From contig JAEYTO010000010.1 in assembly GCA_023433925.1 (NCBI GenBank), forward strand, positions 1 through 27,437: DNA of 27,437 nucleotides. The letters run 5' to 3'. Every line of letters starts with the position of its first letter. Position 1 is the first letter of the stretch. Below, in pieces: positions 8,661 to 15,564 of this stretch. This DNA is from Pseudomonadota bacterium (GTDB lineage Bacteria; Desulfobacterota; Desulfovibrionia; Desulfovibrionales; Desulfovibrionaceae). Both the position numbers and the translations under genes were made by a program. The notes beneath the pieces were generated by a model that did not search any database, was not told where the DNA came from, and saw only the letters and a program-made list of their open reading frames with translations.

Positions 8661-9128
8661 TCCCGCAAGCTGGCCAGTGCACGGAGCATACCAAGCCTTT
8701 GCCGCAGAGGCGCCTTACCAAGACTGATCAACGATAAACGAGCGCCATCGTCTATAGCGTGACGAATATCCACTATCACTTTATCCCATACGGTACAAGC
8801 AACGCATGAACCATCTTGATCCATGCAATCGGAGAGACGAAAGCCGAAGAGACCGACGCATGAAAACGCCGGTCCATGGCAATCCGCCATCTAGAGCAGT
8901 CTGACTTTGAGACGCTCGCTCGGGCGTTGACGGCGCAAGTGCATTGCGCCTACGCCTACGCGGCGGCAAGCCATGCCGACGCATGGCTTGCAGAGCATTT
9001 TCAAAAGCAAAATGCCCTAGCATTTCGCGAAATGAAATACGGGATTAAGGGGCCCTCTTATAAGGGATGGCCTTAGTGAGTTGGAGTCTAGGAGGGCAAC
9101 GTCATCCCCGGCTCTTGTGCAAGAGGCG
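8661..9128. other. Non-coding region rich in hairpins
   Basis: A 468-base gap between two minus-strand genes, visibly lower in GC than its flanks. A 66-codon plus-strand frame at 8876-9076 overlaps the hairpin cluster and shows no family, so I reject it as a gene. The right half holds the hairpin cluster described separately. The left half should contain the kinase promoter, but no clear boxes are visible. A short hairpin (9124-9137) overlaps the end of the methyltransferase gene. Confidence 0.6.
8891..9034. repeat. Cluster of four consecutive hairpins, MITE-like
   Basis: Four inverted repeats follow each other: 8932-8938/8944-8950 (7 bp), 8966-8976/8981-8991 (11 bp perfect, loop CGAC), 8995-9001/9009-9015 (7 bp, extendable with one mismatch), and a perfect 14-base palindrome at 9021-9034. 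The outer ends CTAGAGCA (8891-8898) and the complement of TGCCCTAG (9013-9020) match at 7 of 8 positions, as in a small non-autonomous mobile element or a structured RNA. Only one copy lies in this window. Confidence 0.5.
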
Positions 9129-10553
9129 CTATCGCCTGACCAAAAGCGCCACGCTCTCCACGTGATGGCTGTGCGGAAAGAGGTCCACGGGCGTGACGCG
9201 CGCGAGCTCGTAGCCCGGCAGGAGCAGGGCCGCATCGCGGGCGAAGGTGGCCGGATCGCAAGACACGGACACGATGCGCGCCGGGGCCAGCGCCAGGAGC
9301 CGCGCGGCCACGTCCGGATGCATGCCCGCGCGCGGCGGATCGACCACAGCCACGTCGGGCCTGGGCAGCCGCTTGTCGGCCAGCGTGCGGCGTAGGTCGC
9401 CGGCCACGAAGGCGCAGTTGGCCAGGCCGTTCAGCCGGGCATTGGCCGCCGCGTCGCGAGTGGCCGCCTCGACGATCTCGAAGCCCGTGACCCGTCCCGC
9501 GCGCCGCGCCAGGCGCAGCGCCATGGCCCCCACGCCGCAGTACAGGTCGAAAACCTCCGCGTCCGGCTGGTCCGCAAGACCGGCCATGTCCTCCACAAGG
9601 CCGAACAGGACCTCGGCCCCGGCAGTGTTCGTCTGGAAGAAGGCTTGCGGCGAAAGTCCGTAGCGCAGGCCGCCGACCTCCATCTCCAGCCTCGGCTCGC
9701 CCCAGGTCCGGACGAGCTCCTCGGCATGGGCCACGGCCGCCTTGTCCCGGCGCACGCCATGGACCACGCGCAGCCCGGGGAAGCGCGCCAGCAATCCCTG
9801 GGCCACGGACTCTGCCCGAGCGGTCGCCTCGGCCCCTGGGCCGGTTATGAGGATGGCCTGCATGCCCGCCGCATCATCGGAAGCATCCGCCGGGCCGTGG
9901 CCTGGCCGCCGCGCGTCGCGCAGCACGAGGAAGCGCCAAACTCCCCGGCCCGTGGCCGGATCGTAGGCCCCGGCTCCGCCGGCGCGGGCCAGCTCGCGCA
10001 CGGCGGCGAGCACGGCCATGGCCGGATCGGCCATGAGCCCGCAGGCTCTCACGTCGAGCACCCGGCCCGGATCGCGCCAGGCTCGCAACCCCACCTGGAG
10101 CGACTCGCCTCCTCGTCTCGAAAAAGCGAACTCCATCTTGTTGCGGAAGCCGCGCGCGAGAGGCGACGGCGCGGTGGCGGTGACGAGCGCGTCCAAGGCA
10201 GCGCCGTCCGGCCCGCCCGCGCGGCCGATATGCCGCAGGGACTCGACCACGATGGTCCGCTTCCAGCGCAGTTGCGCCGCATGGTCCAGGTCCTGCCAGT
10301 CGCAGCCGCCGCATTCGGCGTAATGCGGGCAGAACGGCTCGACCTGCTCGGGCGAGGCGCGCGGCACCTCGACCATCGCGGCCTCGGCATGCCGCTTGCC
10401 GACCTTGGCCACCCGCGCGCGCACGCGCTGGCCCGGCAAGCCACGCTCCACGAACACGGCCCGACCGTCCGCGCGACCCAACCCCCGCCCGCCGCAGGTC
10501 AGCTTCTCCACTTCCAGTTCCAGCAGCGCGCCGGGGACAAGAACCTGCACCAT
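9129..10553 (-). CDS. rlmD: 23S rRNA (uracil-C5) methyltransferase, RlmD/RumA family
   Basis: A 474-residue SAM-dependent RNA methyltransferase. An N-terminal TRAM domain (~1-60) is followed by a four-cysteine iron-sulfur site (Cys75, Cys81, Cys84, Cys171; CPHYAECGGC motif), then the SAM-binding motif DLYCGVGAMAL, VVDPPRAG and the catalytic SCDPATFARD near the C terminus, all hallmarks of RlmD/RlmC/TrmA. It should methylate C5 of a uridine in 23S rRNA. The exact nucleotide (U1939 for RlmD, U747 for RlmC) cannot be fixed from sequence, so the symbol is the best family guess. I chose ATG 10553 because AAAGGAAAGG lies just upstream and the TRAM domain starts at once; a frame extending to 10625 adds a non-conserved tail. 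It is divergent from the small gene at 10631. Confidence 0.88.
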   Translation of the reverse strand: MVQVLVPGALLELEVEKLTCGGRGLGRADGRAVFVERGLPGQRVRARVAKVGKRHAEAAMVEVPRASPEQVEPFCPHYAECGGCDWQDLDHAAQLRWKRTIVVESLRHIGRAGGPDGAALDALVTATAPSPLARGFRNKMEFAFSRRGGESLQVGLRAWRDPGRVLDVRACGLMADPAMAVLAAVRELARAGGAGAYDPATGRGVWRFLVLRDARRPGHGPADASDDAAGMQAILITGPGAEATARAESVAQGLLARFPGLRVVHGVRRDKAAVAHAEELVRTWGEPRLEMEVGGLRYGLSPQAFFQTNTAGAEVLFGLVEDMAGLADQPDAEVFDLYCGVGAMALRLARRAGRVTGFEIVEAATRDAAANARLNGLANCAFVAGDLRRTLADKRLPRPDVAVVDPPRAGMHPDVAARLLALAPARIVSVSCDPATFARDAALLLPGYELARVTPVDLFPHSHHVESVALLVRR

Positions 10554-10596
10554 GTTGCCTTTCCTTTCACAGGCTCGTACAGAGCCTGAAATGAAA

Positions 10597-10616
10597 CGCG
10601 GCCCGCGCGGGCCGCG
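10597..10616. promoter_or_regulatory. Perfect 20-base GC palindrome between divergent genes
   Basis: CGCGGCCCGC followed by its exact reverse complement, centred between the starts of the methyltransferase (10553, minus) and the small gene (10631, plus). It could be an operator or a hairpin near the 5' end of the plus transcript. All G/C content makes chance occurrence more likely than usual. Confidence 0.4.
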
Positions 10617-10630
10617 GTGTGCCAAACGCC

Positions 10631-10939
10631 ATGATCGACAAGACGAACATCACGGCAGCGGTGCTCGCCCGCATGGACAAGCTGCCCGTGGGCCACGCCC
10701 TGGACCTGCGCACCTACAAGCGCAACCGCTCCGTGATCATCCACAAGGCATCGGAAACGGCGCTGAACGTCATCGAGGACGGCTTCGGCCAGGAAACGTT
10801 CCAGATCACGCCGGACAAGCTGCCAAAGCTGCTCAAGACGCTCCTGCGCCGCGAGTTCCCGCGCTCGACCAAAATCCGCCTCTACGACCTGGGGCCGTAC
10901 GAGCCGGGACAGGCAAGCCCCGCGCGCAAGAAAATCTAG
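10631..10939 (+). CDS. Small conserved hypothetical protein
   Basis: A 102-residue basic soluble protein with no signal peptide or membrane segment. I do not recognise a named domain. The pattern (KLPVGHALDLRTYKRNRSV, then alternating short strands and a helix KLPKLLKTLLRREFPRS) is a regular alpha/beta sequence and looks coding. The ATG at 10631 lacks a good ribosome site; a GTG at 10619 in frame is the alternative and would add four residues. It is divergent from the rRNA methyltransferase and its stop overlaps the stop of the convergent TPR gene in the shared bases CTAG. Function unknown. Confidence 0.7.
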   Translation: MIDKTNITAAVLARMDKLPVGHALDLRTYKRNRSVIIHKASETALNVIEDGFGQETFQITPDKLPKLLKTLLRREFPRSTKIRLYDLGPYEPGQASPARKKI

Positions 10940-11469
10940 GCCCTGCTCCGCCCCGCGGCGGCCTCCACAAGGTCGGCGGCCTCAATCGGGTCCTGCGTAT
11001 GGCCCGCCTCCACGTGCGCCTTGATCAGGTTGATCTCGCGCATGATGAGCGGCTCGTCGGGGTTGGAGTAGCCTTCCCAGGCCTTGAGCGCCCCGTCGAG
11101 CCTGCCCTCGCGGGCCAGGCACAGGCCCAGGTGGAGCGTGGCCAAACGGCTCTCGGTCTTGCGCAGCACGCGCTGAAGCTCGACCTTGGCCTGCACGAGC
11201 TTGCCGGCCTTGTACAGGCACCAGCCCAGCTTGGCCCGAATATCGTGCGCCTCGGGCGATTCCTCCAGGATGGAGCGATAGGCCGCGGCGGCCTCGATGT
11301 ACTCGCCGCGCCCGGCCATGGCGTCGGCCTTGAGCGCCTCGGGCGCAAGGCCCGTGACCTGCGCGCCCGACTCCTCGGGCCCCCGGAAGCGGTTGACCAT
11401 GCCCAACAACAAATTGCGCCGGGAAACCTTGGTTCCGGCAAGCCCTTTTGCGTCGCGCGATCCCTTCAC
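10936..11469 (-). CDS. TPR-repeat protein
   Basis: A 177-residue protein with about three tetratricopeptide repeats (~45-150; AYRSILEESPEAHDIRAKLG, then YKAGKLVQAKVELQ). Such helical repeats mediate protein-protein contacts. The N terminus has SRRNLLLGMVNRF, which looks like a twin-arginine motif, but no long hydrophobic stretch follows, so Tat export is doubtful. The start is GTG 11469: GGAGGG lies 7 bases upstream, whereas the longer frame (to 11535) lacks a ribosome site. It is divergent from the receiver-TPR gene at 11635, and the two TPR proteins may work together; that is an inference from position. Its last four bases overlap the convergent small gene. Confidence 0.8.
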   Translation of the reverse strand: MKGSRDAKGLAGTKVSRRNLLLGMVNRFRGPEESGAQVTGLAPEALKADAMAGRGEYIEAAAAYRSILEESPEAHDIRAKLGWCLYKAGKLVQAKVELQRVLRKTESRLATLHLGLCLAREGRLDGALKAWEGYSNPDEPLIMREINLIKAHVEAGHTQDPIEAADLVEAAAGRSRA

Positions 11470-11535
11470 CCGCGTCCCTCCATGCCGCGCGCATGGCAAA
11501 GCCGGCCGCTGACGCGGACCGGCCGTGCGCCACAA

Positions 11536-11571
11536 GTGTCATTTGACACGCGCACGGAAAAAAACCATTTT
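11536..11571 (+). promoter_or_regulatory. Possible promoter with inverted repeat upstream of receiver-TPR gene
   Basis: An inverted repeat GTGTCA-TT-TGACAC (11536-11549) overlaps a perfect -35 box TTGACA (11543-11548). A weak -10 (CATTTT, 11566-11571) follows after 17 bases. A repressor or activator dimer could bind the repeat. The surrounding drop in GC supports a promoter region. Confidence 0.4.
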
Positions 11572-11634
11572 ACAAGCCACTCGCTTCCGGTGCAGCCAGC
11601 CTGCCCGATCCACACGACACATACACGGCGCGCC

Positions 11635-13059
11635 ATGTCGACGACAAAGACTCAATTTCTGCAGCAGCAGCGGACATACGAGAAAATCGTCCGCGAGTTC
11701 GCCGAGCAGCAGGGCGGCACCTTTCTCTGCCTGTCCGATGACTCGGTCTTCGTCAACAACCTGCGCAGCGCCGCGTACAAGCACTTGGCGCTGCGCGCGG
11801 GCGCCGTGCGCAGCTTCAATGGCCGGGAGCCCCTCATCAAGGAGCTCAAGGAGGCCCTCAGGAACCGCAACAAGCCGCTCATCTTCGTGGAGCGCGAAAC
11901 CGACGGCGCGTCCAACGTCGATTTCATCAAGTTCCTGCGCGCCAACATCCCGGACATCTATATCCTCGTGCTGACCACGGAGATCGCCAAGGAGCATCTC
12001 ATCCTGTTCCTGGAGATGGGAGCCAACTCCTGCATCACCAAGCCCATATCCGTCGATCAGCTCATCGAGAAGATCGCCTCCACGGTCAAGCCGCCCTCCC
12101 AGCTCATGGCGCTCATCGAGCGCGGCAAGAAGCTCATCCTCATCAAGGAGTACGAGAAGGCGCTCAAGATCGCCACGAAGGTCCTGGAGGTCAAGCCCAA
12201 CTCCCCGGCCGGGCTCATGCTCAAGGGCGACGCGCTCAAGAGCCTGGGCAAGCGCAAGGAGGCCCTGGTGGCCTACCGCCAGGCCAGCGACATGGCCGAG
12301 ATGTACCTCGAACCGCTCAAGAAGCTCGCCGAGTACTACAGCGAGGAGAGCGACGAGCCGCGCGAGCTCGTCTACCTCGACCAGCTCGACCAGCTCTCGC
12401 CCATGAACATCGACCGCAAGATGTCCATCGGCCGCATCAACGCCAACCTGGGCAACTTCGAGAAGGCCGAGGAGGTCTTCGACCAGGTCGTCAAGCTGAC
12501 CAACCGCGACGCCAAGACCCGCGTGGCCAACGTCTCCAAGAACATCGGCGAGTTCCTGACCCGGAAGAACGCCAAGCTGGCCGAGAAGTACCTGACGCAC
12601 AGCCTGCATATCAAGCGCAACATGATCTCCAAGTCCGACATGGAGACCTTCAACACGCTGGGCATCGCCCTGCGCATGCAGGGCAAGTGGCAGGAGGCGG
12701 TCGCGAACTACACCTCGGCCCTCAAGATCGCGCCCACCGAGGCCAACCTGCACTACAACATGGCCCTGGCCTACACCGACGGCGAGGATTTCCAGCACGC
12801 GGCCGAGCACATGGGCGAGGCGGTCAAGCTGGACCCCGAGCTTGGCGCGGACAACGACATCGTCTGCTACAACATAGGCTACGCCTTCCTCCGCATGCGG
12901 CAGGTCCAGAATGCAGGCAAGTACCTGACCATGGCCCTCAAGCTCAACCCGCGGAACGAGGAAGCCCAGGCCGCCTTCTCCAAGCTCAAGGCCCTGGCCG
13001 CCGAGCTGGCGGCCCAGGCCGCGGCGCAGAGAGCCCAGCAGACGCCCCAGGGGCAGTAG
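11635..13059 (+). CDS. Receiver-like domain plus TPR repeats
   Basis: A 474-residue soluble protein. Residues ~28-150 have the receiver fold pattern: acidic pair Asp35-Asp36, Thr114/115 after strand 4 and Lys136 in ITKPIS. At the phospho-acceptor site after strand 3 (LIFVERE) the residue is Glu86, not Asp. Residues ~155-450 are helical TPR repeats (for example KEYEKALKIATKVLEVKPNS and GKWQEAVANYTSALKIAP), and the tail is Ala/Gln-rich. It probably acts as a scaffold whose receiver is not switched by phosphorylation, or is locked in an active-like state; this is inference. The ATG at 11635 has no clear ribosome site, but the frame upstream is not receiver sequence. A promoter-like inverted repeat lies 90 bases upstream, and a paired-hairpin repeat follows the stop. 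Confidence 0.85.
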   Translation: MSTTKTQFLQQQRTYEKIVREFAEQQGGTFLCLSDDSVFVNNLRSAAYKHLALRAGAVRSFNGREPLIKELKEALRNRNKPLIFVERETDGASNVDFIKFLRANIPDIYILVLTTEIAKEHLILFLEMGANSCITKPISVDQLIEKIASTVKPPSQLMALIERGKKLILIKEYEKALKIATKVLEVKPNSPAGLMLKGDALKSLGKRKEALVAYRQASDMAEMYLEPLKKLAEYYSEESDEPRELVYLDQLDQLSPMNIDRKMSIGRINANLGNFEKAEEVFDQVVKLTNRDAKTRVANVSKNIGEFLTRKNAKLAEKYLTHSLHIKRNMISKSDMETFNTLGIALRMQGKWQEAVANYTSALKIAPTEANLHYNMALAYTDGEDFQHAAEHMGEAVKLDPELGADNDIVCYNIGYAFLRMRQVQNAGKYLTMALKLNPRNEEAQAAFSKLKALAAELAAQAAAQRAQQTPQGQ

Positions 13060-13067
13060 CAGCCAAA

Positions 13068-13138
13068 CCGAGAGAGGGCGAGCCATCTCTCGGGCTCTCA
13101 CCCGCCAAAGGGACCCGTCCGGATAAGGGCCCCTTTGG
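13068..13138 (-). repeat. Paired-hairpin intergenic repeat, copy 3
   Basis: Hairpin A (13068-13075/13086-13093, 8 bp) then a CTCACCC spacer, then hairpin B (13105-13112/13131-13138, 8 bp, long loop). Reverse orientation to copies 1 and 2 and less perfect. Its A arm is nearly identical to that of copy 1. It separates the convergent receiver-TPR and phosphatase genes and may terminate both. Confidence 0.75.
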
Positions 13139-13156
13139 AATCCCTCATGTTTCAGC

Positions 13157-14203
13157 TCACGCGCCGTTCAGCACGTGGAAGAACTCCTGCACGAACTTGC
13201 CCGAGACGACCTCGGGCAGGGTGAAGCGCGGCGGCACAAGCCCGTCGCGCACGCCCGCGTAAGCCGAGAAAAGGCGCGCGGATATCTCCTGGGAGCGCGC
13301 GCGAGCCAGGTCGCGCAGCACGGCGCGCTCGGCCTCGGGCAGGTCGAAGACCCGGCAGGCGATGGGCCGGCGCTCGAAGATCAGGCACTCGCCATACTCG
13401 TGCAGCGGACAGAGCACGTCCGCCGCGCGGTACGCCGCCGCCACGCGGGGGCCGAAATCCTCGCCCGTTTCACGCCGCGCCCGGCGCACGGCCCGCGTGG
13501 CCTCCACGGCCCGCTCCACGCACATGTCGCGCGTCGTGCGCGAGAGGAGCACGGTCATGGCGTGCTTCACGTAGACCGCCTCGGCCAGGGAGACCTCGAT
13601 CAGCTCGCGGCAGCAGCGCTCATGGTCCCGGCCGCACAAGGACTCGCTGCCCGCCAGCCCGGCGTCCAGGCCGGCCAGAATCTCCTCGTGCTCGGCCATG
13701 AACGGGGCAAGCTCCACCAGGTGGCGCACCTCCAGCGAGGGCTCGCGCAGGGTCAGCGGCTTCTCGCGCTGGCCGTACTTGCGGATGAACCACCACTGGT
13801 TGAAGTTGGACGGCTTGGATTTGAGGGGCTTGAGCGTGCGGCTGGCCAGCTTGGAGCCCAGGCCCTTGCGCAGGAGGTAGGCGTTGAGCACCGTGCCCGT
13901 GCGGCCGATGCCGTAGCGGCAGTGGATGAGCGCCTTCTTGCCCAGGTAGATGACCTCGTCCAGCCAGTCCAGGGCCTTCTCCAGCTCCTTGAGGTCCGGG
14001 GCCTCCTCGTCCGGGATGGGCAGGTAGTACGTCTCGAAGCCCGCGTCCGACTCGATCCAGTGCAGGTCGCAGTATTCGGCGCACAGGTTGAGGATGGCCG
14101 TGACGCCCTCGGCCTTGAGGGCGTCCAGGTCGTCGTGGCTCATGGGCGCGGAGCCCACGGCCAGGGTGTCGGTCACCCAGTTGACGCGGTAATTGCTGGC
14201 CAT
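13157..14203 (-). CDS. Dual-specificity phosphatase fused to YkgJ-like cysteine domain
   Basis: A 348-residue two-domain protein. Residues ~5-145 are a tyrosine/dual-specificity phosphatase with the active-site loop HCRYGIGRTG (Cys95, Arg101) and a likely general acid Asp65. Residues ~185-300 resemble the zinc/iron-chelating YkgJ family: Cys190, a CC pair (197-198), Cys228, Cys265, Cys273 and Cys283, ending in the typical ERRPIACRVFDLP. The phosphatase should remove phosphate from Ser/Thr/Tyr residues or small molecules. The cysteine domain may bind a metal or iron-sulfur centre and tie activity to redox or metal state; that is inference. The ATG at 14203 has no Shine-Dalgarno; it lies 2 bases after the repaired-frame stop of the upstream pseudogene, suggesting past translational coupling. 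It is convergent with the receiver-TPR gene. Confidence 0.85.
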   Translation of the reverse strand: MASNYRVNWVTDTLAVGSAPMSHDDLDALKAEGVTAILNLCAEYCDLHWIESDAGFETYYLPIPDEEAPDLKELEKALDWLDEVIYLGKKALIHCRYGIGRTGTVLNAYLLRKGLGSKLASRTLKPLKSKPSNFNQWWFIRKYGQREKPLTLREPSLEVRHLVELAPFMAEHEEILAGLDAGLAGSESLCGRDHERCCRELIEVSLAEAVYVKHAMTVLLSRTTRDMCVERAVEATRAVRRARRETGEDFGPRVAAAYRAADVLCPLHEYGECLIFERRPIACRVFDLPEAERAVLRDLARARSQEISARLFSAYAGVRDGLVPPRFTLPEVVSGKFVQEFFHVLNGA

Positions 14204-14205
14204 GA

Positions 14206-14395
14206 TTAGAAGATATAGGCATTAGGCCCTGGGTTGCAACCATGGGGCTGGAGCAAAACCCCGGCCGTGGCGCAGGTCAGCACCGTGTCGTCGGTGAAGC
14301 GCGAGGCGGGCGTGCAGAGGGGGGAAGTCAGTGGACTTGTGCTGATGGCCCTCGAAACGGGAGCCGATCATGTCGCAGAGGATGGCGCCGAGCAT
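14206..14395 (-). pseudogene. Remnant of ADP-ribosylglycohydrolase (DraG family)
   Basis: Reading minus from ATG 14395 gives the DraG-family start MLGAILCDMIGSRFEGH then HKSTDF. The frame is then lost. Removing one base from the run of six G (14319-14324, plus strand) restores the family continuation DFPLCTPASRFTDDTVLTCATA, including the metal-binding FTDDT motif. Even so the repaired frame stops at 14206 after about 63 codons, against roughly 250-300 residues in the family, so most of the enzyme is missing. Intact members remove ADP-ribose from proteins. The remnant directly abuts the phosphatase gene. A sequencing error could explain the frameshift but not the truncation. Confidence 0.75.
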
Positions 14396-14474
14396 GGACG
14401 TCCCCGTCAAGGAGCGCAACTCTCCGGAGGACTGACGGCATTGACTCCGATACGGCCTGGATTTACGACTGGCC

Positions 14475-14708
14475 ATGCCGACATTGCTGCTCCTGAAAGG
14501 CTACCGATTCTTCTTTTTCAGCAATGAAGGGGCAAAACCGCCCCATGTGCATGTGGAATATGGCGGCGGCCTGCTCAAGGTCTGGCTCGACCCGGTGGAC
14601 GTAGCCCAAAATTACGGCTTTGGCCCGAAAAACGTCCGCTTCGCCCTGTCGGTCATCGGCGAACGGCAAAGAGAATTCCTGGAGGCCTGGCATGTCTATT
14701 TCGGCTGA
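14475..14708 (+). CDS. DUF4160 family protein
   Basis: A 77-residue protein matching DUF4160: the start MPTLLLLKGYRFFFFSNEG, then KPPHVHVEYGGG and the closing EAWHVYFG are the family landmarks. Function is unknown; the conserved PPHxHVE motif could bind metal or act catalytically. The gene overlaps the following DUF2442 gene by 17 bases, so the two are translated together. DUF4160 and DUF2442 genes are commonly adjacent, and the pair is sometimes suspected to be a toxin-antitoxin-like module; nothing here proves it. The ribosome site is poor. A TTGACT / TACGAC box pair immediately upstream would start transcription close to the ATG. Confidence 0.85.
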   Translation: MPTLLLLKGYRFFFFSNEGAKPPHVHVEYGGGLLKVWLDPVDVAQNYGFGPKNVRFALSVIGERQREFLEAWHVYFG

Positions 14709-14928
14709 GAGAAAACCCATCCGCGCCACGAGCCTGCTCTTTCGCGCCGACAAGCTCGTGGTGGCCCTGGACGACGGCCGGGAAATCGCGGTTCCCGTCA
14801 ACTGGTTCCGCAGGCTCGCGTCCGCCACGCCGGAACAGCGCGCCAACTACCGGTTTATCGCGGGCGGCCTGGGCATCCATTTCCCGGACATCGACGAGGA
14901 TATTTCCGTGGAGGCTCTGTTGCGCTGA
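14692..14928 (+). CDS. DUF2442 family protein
   Basis: A 78-residue protein of the DUF2442 family: DDGREIAVPVNWFRRLASATPEQRANY in the middle and GIHFPDIDEDISVEALL at the end are typical. DUF2442 proteins are small, of unknown function, sometimes proposed as regulators or antitoxins. The ATG at 14692 lies inside the end of the DUF4160 gene and is preceded by GGAGG at good spacing, so the start is well supported. An alternative frame start at 14620 would add unrelated residues. The two genes form a compact two-gene unit of about 450 bases flanked by the ADP-ribosylglycohydrolase remnant and the NYN gene, consistent with a mobile accessory module. Confidence 0.85.
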   Translation: MSISAERKPIRATSLLFRADKLVVALDDGREIAVPVNWFRRLASATPEQRANYRFIAGGLGIHFPDIDEDISVEALLR

Positions 14929-14962
14929 TCCACGGCAAAGCGAATTGGCAGCGAGTTGACCG

Positions 14963-14981
14963 CGACGCCCTAAACGCGTCG
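14963..14981. terminator. Small hairpin between convergent genes
   Basis: CGACGC/GCGTCG 6-bp stem with a 7-base loop between the convergent DUF2442 and NYN genes. No clear T-tract. Weak evidence for a bidirectional terminator. Confidence 0.3.
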
Positions 14982-14992
14982 TCTCGTCCCCC

Positions 14993-15532
14993 CTACTCCG
15001 CCTTCCTGATCTTCTCCCAATGTTCGTCCAGCCAGACCACCTTGTCCGCGTAGCACTGCAAGTCGGCCGATATGGTGTCCGTGAAGCCGGCCAGCCAGAA
15101 CTCCTTGCGCAGGCCTTCCTTGATGTAGGAGATGGCGTCCTCGAAGTCGCCGTCGCCCGTGGACAGCACGAGGCGGTCGTACATGCCCTGGGTGGCCAGA
15201 CGGATGAGCAGCGTGGTGATGCCCACGTCCACGCCCTTCTGCACGTGGCGCTCGACGATGTCTCCGCTGGGGCAGCGGAAGCTGATGGTCTTCACCTTGT
15301 AGAGCATGACACGCATCTTGGGGCCCTTGGGCGGCGCGGTCTTGAGCCACGTATAGAAGGCGTTCTGCGCGTCCGAGGGGTCCAGGGTCGAGTCGAGGAA
15401 ATAGCTTTCGTAGAAGGGATGGCCGTTGAGCTCTTCCAGGACGGCCTTGAGCTTCAGATAGTCGAACTTGCTCTTGGGCGCCTTGAGCAGGTAGGAGCCG
15501 TCCACGATCCAGATGGTTCTTTTTTCGGTCAC
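14993..15532 (-). CDS. NYN domain (LabA/DUF88-like) protein, putative RNase
   Basis: A 179-residue PIN-like NYN protein. Visible active-site acidic residues are in IVDGSYL (N-terminal Asp), QKGVDVGITT and STGDGDFEDAI, the LabA/DUF88 pattern. These proteins are thought to be metal-dependent RNases; the target is unknown. The GTG start at 15532 is forced, because an in-frame stop lies six codons upstream. Only a weak ribosome site (GAG) is seen. The gene follows the PEP-synthase-like gene by 32 bases on the same strand and may be the last gene of the receiver / PEP-synthase-like operon, but the AT-rich gap could hold its own promoter. Functional connection to its neighbours is not established. 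Confidence 0.85.
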   Translation of the reverse strand: MTEKRTIWIVDGSYLLKAPKSKFDYLKLKAVLEELNGHPFYESYFLDSTLDPSDAQNAFYTWLKTAPPKGPKMRVMLYKVKTISFRCPSGDIVERHVQKGVDVGITTLLIRLATQGMYDRLVLSTGDGDFEDAISYIKEGLRKEFWLAGFTDTISADLQCYADKVVWLDEHWEKIRKAE

Positions 15533-15564
15533 GTGTTGTTCTCGTACTTACATTTTACTTTGCT

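Noticed and set aside
8700..8760. Sigma54-type promoter for the haem kinase
   Set aside because: TGG and GC elements occur, but the required GG-N10-GC spacing is not met.
8876..9076. 66-codon plus-strand frame in the hairpin region
   Set aside because: It overlaps four hairpins, has no ribosome site and no recognised family.
11390..11469. Tat signal peptide on the small TPR protein
   Set aside because: The twin arginine is present, but no sufficiently long hydrophobic core or cleavage site follows.
11539..13101. 520-codon minus-strand frame opposite the receiver-TPR gene
   Set aside because: Leu/Val/Gly/Asp repeats arise as a shadow of the TPR coding strand.
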